A stretch of DNA of 41,207 nt. Source: Faeciplasma sp045660445. Lineage in GTDB: Bacteria > Bacillota > Clostridia > Oscillospirales > Ruminococcaceae. The stretch spans positions 1-41,207 of the forward strand of contig JAZRDR010000011.1 of NCBI GenBank assembly GCA_045660445.1. The letters run 5' to 3'. This document shows positions 38,112-41,207 of this stretch, piece after piece (the stretch's first letter is position 1; every line of letters begins with the position of its first letter). The notes under the pieces were generated by a model, which saw nothing but the letters and a program-made list of their open reading frames with translations, ran no database searches and was not told the DNA's origin. The position numbers and the translations under genes were made by a program.

Positions 38112-38474
38112 TTACTTCTTGGGCTCTGCCTTCCAAAGTCCGTGAAGATTGCAGTAAGCATAAACTGCTGCAAGCTTTTCGCCTGTTTCAAGGCTGAAAA
38201 CAGCTTCGGGAGCCGATTCGGGCTGCAAATATTTAATTTGAACACCCTTATCAGTCTCGATAGCCACCCATTCAATAAAGTGCTCAGCGCTCATGGGATG
38301 GGTTACCTCACCAACGTTAACCGTAACCTTCTTGCACTTAACCGAGAAGGTGGGAACGTGCTTTTCCTTTGCGGCGTCAACCGTTCCGGGCACAAGCTCG
38401 GGGATAGCTACGTCGGGGCTGCTCTTTAAAGAGATGAAGATGTCGTTACATTTGTCGCATTTATAGAATTTCAT
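38112..38474 (-). CDS. Superoxide reductase (desulfoferrodoxin family), centre I reduced
   Basis: 120 residues. The catalytic Fe site is complete: H39 (EKHVP, with E37), H59 (VTHPMS), H65 (EHFIEW), C108 and H111 (CNLHGLWK). This supports reduction of superoxide to peroxide without oxygen release, the usual defence in anaerobes. The N-terminal desulforedoxin-like part starts MKFYKCDKCN but lacks the CC pair and about ten residues, so only C6 and C9 of the rubredoxin-like centre remain. ATG at 38474 with AGGAGG upstream. It follows trx by 43 bases. Confidence 0.9.
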   Translation of the reverse strand: MKFYKCDKCNDIFISLKSSPDVAIPELVPGTVDAAKEKHVPTFSVKCKKVTVNVGEVTHPMSAEHFIEWVAIETDKGVQIKYLQPESAPEAVFSLETGEKLAAVYAYCNLHGLWKAEPKK

Positions 38475-38517
38475 TGGGTAGTCCTCCTTATAATTATATG
38501 TTAAAGTGTTTTATGTG

Positions 38518-38838
38518 TTACAGATGCTTGTCAATGATTTCTGCAAGAGCCTCTTTGGTCTTATATCCAACGCTGGTCTCAACAACTTCGCCGTTCTTAA
38601 AGATCAAGAGGGTGGGGATGTTCTTGATGCCGTATTCTCTGGCGAGGTCGCCGCAGTCATCAACGTTAACCTTGCCAACCTTAAGCTTGCCGTCGTATTC
38701 GTTTGCAATTTCTTCAACAACGGGAGCGATCATTCTGCAAGGACCGCACCAGGTTGCCCAAAAGTCAACTAAAACGGAAATATCCGATTCAAGCACTTCG
38801 CTTGCAAAAATTTCATTAGATAAGGTGATTTCTTTCAT
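38518..38838 (-). CDS. trxA: Thioredoxin
   Basis: 106 residues. Active site WCGPC (C31, C34) after VLVDFWAT, the conserved IPTLLIFKNGE with cis-proline, and the GYKTKEALAEII end. A cytosolic dithiol reductant. The start is ATG at 38838, nine bases after GGAGG; a 21-residue longer frame precedes that site. It lies 19 bases after the FTR-like gene, which suggests that its reducing partner is ferredoxin-linked instead of (or in addition to) NADPH thioredoxin reductase; no trxB is in view. Confidence 0.95.
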   Translation of the reverse strand: MKEITLSNEIFASEVLESDISVLVDFWATWCGPCRMIAPVVEEIANEYDGKLKVGKVNVDDCGDLAREYGIKNIPTLLIFKNGEVVETSVGYKTKEALAEIIDKHL

Positions 38839-38857
38839 GATTTTAAACCTCCAAAGT

Positions 38858-39055
38858 TTATTTAGATTTGTAATATAACATGCAATGGCAGAAGCCTTCA
38901 AATTCGGGATCTTTTATCTGTGCCTTAAATTCTTCGCACATGCACTTGTTTTCTTCGGTGCGCTCGAATCTGCAGGGACAGTAGCCGCCGGTTTTTTCAA
39001 GCCCCTCTTTAACGAGCTTAACGATCTCTTCATCAGGATTGAGAGTGATCTTCAT
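38858..39055 (-). CDS. Ferredoxin-thioredoxin reductase catalytic-type small protein
   Basis: 65 residues. Cysteine pattern CPC (26-28), CMC (38-40) and CHC (56-58) matches the catalytic subunit of ferredoxin-thioredoxin reductase, where one 4Fe-4S cluster sits beside a redox disulfide; spacings differ from the plant enzyme (9 and 15 instead of 16 and 8). No variable subunit is seen. The start is ATG at 39055, eight bases after AAGAGG; a 71-residue longer frame would cross the operator palindromes and is rejected. Presumed role: pass electrons from ferredoxin to the adjacent thioredoxin. Confidence 0.82.
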   Translation of the reverse strand: MKITLNPDEEIVKLVKEGLEKTGGYCPCRFERTEENKCMCEEFKAQIKDPEFEGFCHCMLYYKSK

Positions 39056-39095
39056 TTTCAAAACCTCTTTTCGATAGTTTTTGTTTACATTTATA

Positions 39096-39155
39096 AGTAT
39101 ATGCATTTTTGCAATAAATTCTGTGACTAAGTCACATTTAGGAATGATTCCTAAA
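39096..39155 (-). promoter_or_regulatory. Promoter and twin palindromic operators of the FTR-trx-SOR unit
   Basis: The -10 candidate TATACT (minus, 39101-39096) has no good -35. Centred 28 bases upstream of it, at about -40, is TGTGACTAAGTCACA (39122-39136), a Crp/Fnr-like palindrome with a 15-base rather than 16-base layout. This is the class II activator position. Immediately next is the perfect 19-base palindrome TTTAGGAATGATTCCTAAA (39137-39155). The Crp/Fnr gene just upstream is the obvious candidate regulator. Confidence 0.65.
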
Positions 39156-39190
39156 AATAAAGTTACTTTAAGCGAGGTTTGACAACAAAA

Positions 39191-39228
39191 ATGCGGCACA
39201 AGTTGCACGAAGTGCAGTAGTACCGCAT
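39191..39228 (-). terminator. Terminator after the Crp/Fnr gene
   Basis: Nested stem ATGCGG/CCGCAT enclosing TGCAC/GTGCA; on the minus strand it is followed by TTTTTGTTG. It separates the regulator from the redox operon. Confidence 0.7.
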
Positions 39229-39260
39229 AATGTAGTTCGAAGGATATACCTTTTAAAAAA

Positions 39261-39926
39261 TCACTCAAGAGCCATAAGAGCTTCTAGATCCTTGATCAAA
39301 ATCTTTCCTCGCGAGGATGAGATAAGCCCATCTTCTGCAAATCGTTTAACCATTCGTGCAACAACTTCACGCGCCGACGAGGTATACTGTGCGATCTGCT
39401 CGTGCGTTAAGTTTATTTCCAAGCTTCGTGTGCGCTCATACTCGCTCACCAAAAACTTTGCAAGACGTATATCAAAGCCCTTGAACAAAATGTCCTGCAT
39501 TGTAAGCATCACTTGGGAAAATCGTGATGCCGTAAATTCAAACAAAGCACACCTGACTTTAATATTTTGCGCCATTATCTTGTTAAGAACGTGAGGTGCA
39601 AGCGTTAACACGGTGCAGTTTGTCTGCGCATAAAAATGCGTGTCGAATGTGATTTCACTCAATATGCAAGAGGCGGAAAGCGTGCACATATCCCCTGAAA
39701 ACATTCTGTAAAGAGTAATCTCTCGCCCTTCTTCCGAGATAATGCAGGAGCGCATTTCACCCTCTAACAGCATTGTAAGCCCCAAGCATTCGGTTCTGGG
39801 ATCGTGGACAAGACTGCCCTTAAGATAGCTTTTCACTGAACTTCCGCTGATGGCAAGAGTTTTTTCGTCTTCTGTAAGGTCTGCCCAAAATGGCAGCTTT
39901 GATAGCGTTTCAACAAGATATGTCAT
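39261..39926 (-). CDS. Crp/Fnr-family transcriptional regulator
   Basis: 221 residues. N-terminal cNMP-binding-type beta barrel (about 10-120: LTMLLEGEMRSCIISEEGREITLYRMFSGDMC), dimer helix (about 120-150), and winged helix-turn-helix with NLTHEQIAQYTSSAREVVARMVKR (172-195) and GLISSSRGKILIKD. Six cysteines, including C81 and C87 (DMCTLSASC), could sense redox state, but the FNR N-terminal cluster is absent. The start is ATG at 39926, eight bases after GGAGG; the GTG nine bases earlier overlaps it. Its position and the nearby TGTGA..TCACA site suggest that it controls the redox unit. Confidence 0.9.
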   Translation of the reverse strand: MTYLVETLSKLPFWADLTEDEKTLAISGSSVKSYLKGSLVHDPRTECLGLTMLLEGEMRSCIISEEGREITLYRMFSGDMCTLSASCILSEITFDTHFYAQTNCTVLTLAPHVLNKIMAQNIKVRCALFEFTASRFSQVMLTMQDILFKGFDIRLAKFLVSEYERTRSLEINLTHEQIAQYTSSAREVVARMVKRFAEDGLISSSRGKILIKDLEALMALE

Positions 39927-39955
39927 TTCCGTCACCTCCGACTTGAACTGATAAA

Positions 39956-39984
39956 ATTATATCACTATGCCTCACACTTGGCAA
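39956..39984 (-). promoter_or_regulatory. Promoter of the Crp/Fnr gene
   Basis: Minus strand: TTGCCA (39984-39979), 17-base spacer ending in TGA (extended -10), TATAAT (39961-39956). Confidence 0.8.
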
Positions 39985-40015
39985 GCGTTTAAGTAGCCTA
40001 AGCCCAAACTCCCTC

Positions 40016-40043
40016 TTGATTTTTGCAAAATCCGTGCTATAAT
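40016..40043 (+). promoter_or_regulatory. Promoter of the coiled-coil membrane gene
   Basis: TTGATT (40016-40021), 16-base spacer ending in TGC (extended -10), TATAAT (40038-40043). Confidence 0.7.
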
Positions 40044-40052
40044 AAATGTAAG

Positions 40053-40076
40053 GGGCGTGGGATTCACGCCCTTTTT
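40053..40076 (+). terminator. Leader terminator (possible attenuator)
   Basis: GGGCGTG-GGATT-CACGCCC then TTTTT, starting a few bases after the expected transcription start of the next gene. It would stop most transcripts unless bypassed. Confidence 0.6.
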
Positions 40077-40110
40077 CGCATTAAATGCCGCTGATCTTAA
40101 GGAGAATTTA

Positions 40111-40977
40111 ATGGACAACTTTGAAAACAAAAACAAGCTCGTCCCGCAGGACGATGCAGACTTCGAGCGTGAGCTTTATGAACGCCAGAAAAAAGAGGCT
40201 GAGGAAAACGCCCGTCGTGTTCAGGAGCAGGAAAAGCGCCGCGAGATAGAAAAGAAAAACTATGAAAAAACCCTTGCCGACAGAAGGATCGAGCTGATGA
40301 AGCTTAAGCAGGGCGTCATCGAATCCTCGGATATCGTTAAAGAGGAGGAGAAGGTTGAATATAAAATGTCCTTTAGCGAGACTATATCAAACATCTGGTA
40401 TCGCTCTAAATGGATAATCATCTTCGTCGCATTTTTGATCTTCGTTTTCGGCTATATCACATATGATGCCGTTGTCAAAATCAAGCCCGACCTTACCGTG
40501 CTCGTGCTTTCTTATGACGATGCGCTTTATTATCGCTCGGCCGAGGTGGAAACATTTTTAGAGGGTTATTGCGATGACATTAACGGCGACGGCGAGGTTT
40601 ATGTTTTAGTATATAACATCGCAACCGACTATTCCGATTATAACACCGCCACCGCAAACCAAGCTCAGCTTATGAGTCAGCTTCAGTCGGGTGAGAATAT
40701 CATGCTCATCTCCGACTGCGAAAACGACTTTATAATGCATGATTTCAGATCTGATTACCCTGATAACGAACGCTTTACCGAGCGTGGACTTCTTTTGAAT
40801 TGTGCTCTCACCCGTCAGGCACTTAAATGGGAGGCTATGCCCGAAAATATCTATATCGGTCTGAGAGAGCCGGCAAAGCTTCTTTCAACAGACGAAAATA
40901 TCATGCAGGAAAACTTTAATACAGCGCTTGTAATGTATGAAAAAATCGTTGAAGCTGTCATGTCGAGCGAGCCGTAA
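40111..40977 (+). CDS. Coiled-coil single-pass membrane protein, unknown
   Basis: 288 residues. N-terminal charged helix, probably coiled coil (about 18-70, rich in E, K and R: YERQKKEAEENARRVQEQEK), one membrane segment (101-118, WIIIFVAFLIFVFGYITY), then an extracytoplasmic domain of about 165 residues (KIKPDLTVLVLSYDDALYY, YVLVYNIATDYSDYNTATANQAQLMSQLQSG, LISDCENDFI) whose alternating pattern looks like a small alpha/beta fold. I do not recognise a family. ATG 40111 follows TTAAGGAG; an 18-codon longer frame runs through the leader hairpin and is rejected. Confidence 0.75.
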   Translation: MDNFENKNKLVPQDDADFERELYERQKKEAEENARRVQEQEKRREIEKKNYEKTLADRRIELMKLKQGVIESSDIVKEEEKVEYKMSFSETISNIWYRSKWIIIFVAFLIFVFGYITYDAVVKIKPDLTVLVLSYDDALYYRSAEVETFLEGYCDDINGDGEVYVLVYNIATDYSDYNTATANQAQLMSQLQSGENIMLISDCENDFIMHDFRSDYPDNERFTERGLLLNCALTRQALKWEAMPENIYIGLREPAKLLSTDENIMQENFNTALVMYEKIVEAVMSSEP

Positions 40978-41018
40978 TAAAAAAGTTTGAATTTTTTTAA
41001 AAAAATCTTGAAAAAGTG

Positions 41019-41047
41019 TTGACAAATCGTTTCAAGTTAGTTATAAT
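41019..41047 (+). promoter_or_regulatory. Consensus tRNA operon promoter
   Basis: TTGACA (41019-41024), 17-base spacer, TATAAT (41042-41047). A leader hairpin GTCGCC/GGCGAC (41054-41072) precedes tRNA-Val. Confidence 0.92.
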
Positions 41048-41078
41048 ATCAAAGTCGCCTATAGATGGCGACATTGAT

Positions 41079-41154
41079 GGGAGCATAGCTCAGCTGGGAG
41101 AGCACCTGCCTTACAAGCAGGGGGTCATAGGTTCGAGCCCTATTGTTCCCACCA
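41079..41154 (+). tRNA. tRNA-Val (anticodon TAC)
   Basis: 76 bases with encoded CCA. Acceptor GGGAGCA pairs with TGTTCCC (one G-T). D arm GCTC/GAGC, anticodon stem CCTGC/GCAGG with loop CTTACAA, T arm ATAGG-TTCGAGC-CCTAT. The anticodon TAC reads GTA/GTN valine codons. Confidence 0.97.
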
Positions 41155-41159
41155 TTTTT

Positions 41160-41207
41160 GGCCCGGTAGTTCAGTTGGTTAGAACGCTAGCCTGTCACGC
41201 TAGAGGT
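41160..41207 (+). tRNA. tRNA-Asp (anticodon GTC), 3' part outside window
   Basis: Five bases after tRNA-Val. Acceptor 5' strand GGCCCGG, D arm GTTC/GAAC, anticodon stem CTAGC/GCTAG with loop CTGTCAC (anticodon GTC). The T arm and 3' acceptor lie beyond the window. Part of the same tRNA operon. Confidence 0.93.

Overview
The window reads as chromosomal DNA of a spore-forming anaerobic Firmicute of the class Clostridia, most likely an Oscillospirales-like gut or rumen lineage. The evidence is the sporulation genes (yabP, yabQ, spoVAC), zinc-type S14 and L36, superoxide reductase and ferredoxin-thioredoxin-reductase-like proteins, strong GGAGG ribosome binding sites, and consensus or extended -10 sigma-A promoters. 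The family calls come from reading the translations; no database search was run.

Layout. (1) 1-11340: seven head-to-tail paralogous lipoproteins of the family 1 ABC solute-binding protein type (the first cut by the window edge). Each has its own terminator, and copies 2-7 have a visible or probable promoter. No permease or ATPase gene is in view. (2) 11341-11600: an unusual GC-rich stretch made almost entirely of consecutive perfect hairpins. (3) 11649-14082: yabP-yabQ-divIC-yabR, in the same order as in Bacillus subtilis, then an unknown lipoprotein. (4) 14170-30450: a promoter, a structured leader with an intrinsic attenuator, then the complete S10-spc-alpha ribosomal supercluster (rpsJ to rplQ, with secY, adk, map, a KOW protein, infA and rpoA). 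It ends at a strong terminator. L30 and L36 are short but intact. (5) 30538-34761: a solitary spoVAC, an orphan ribokinase with different codon use, greA-lysS, and a small membrane protein. (6) 34804-39926, mostly minus strand: a membrane protein with a PH-like domain, a divergent mini-protein resembling only sigma-70 region 2, an NrnA-like DHH phosphoesterase, a small membrane protein, and a redox cluster (FTR-like protein, thioredoxin, superoxide reductase, ZIP transporter) lying downstream of a Crp/Fnr regulator gene. (7) 40016-41207: an unknown coiled-coil membrane protein behind a short leader hairpin, then tRNA-Val and the start of tRNA-Asp.

How it works together. The centre is a translation and secretion supercluster. 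The left flank is a surface-binding lipoprotein array built from interchangeable promoter, coding and terminator modules. The right flank is a redox-stress unit whose promoter carries two adjacent palindromes, one at a class II activator position. The points most worth following up are the lipoprotein array, the hairpin chain, the S10 leader with its repeated GGUAU hairpins, the lone sigma region 2 protein, and the Crp/Fnr-FTR-Trx-SOR unit.
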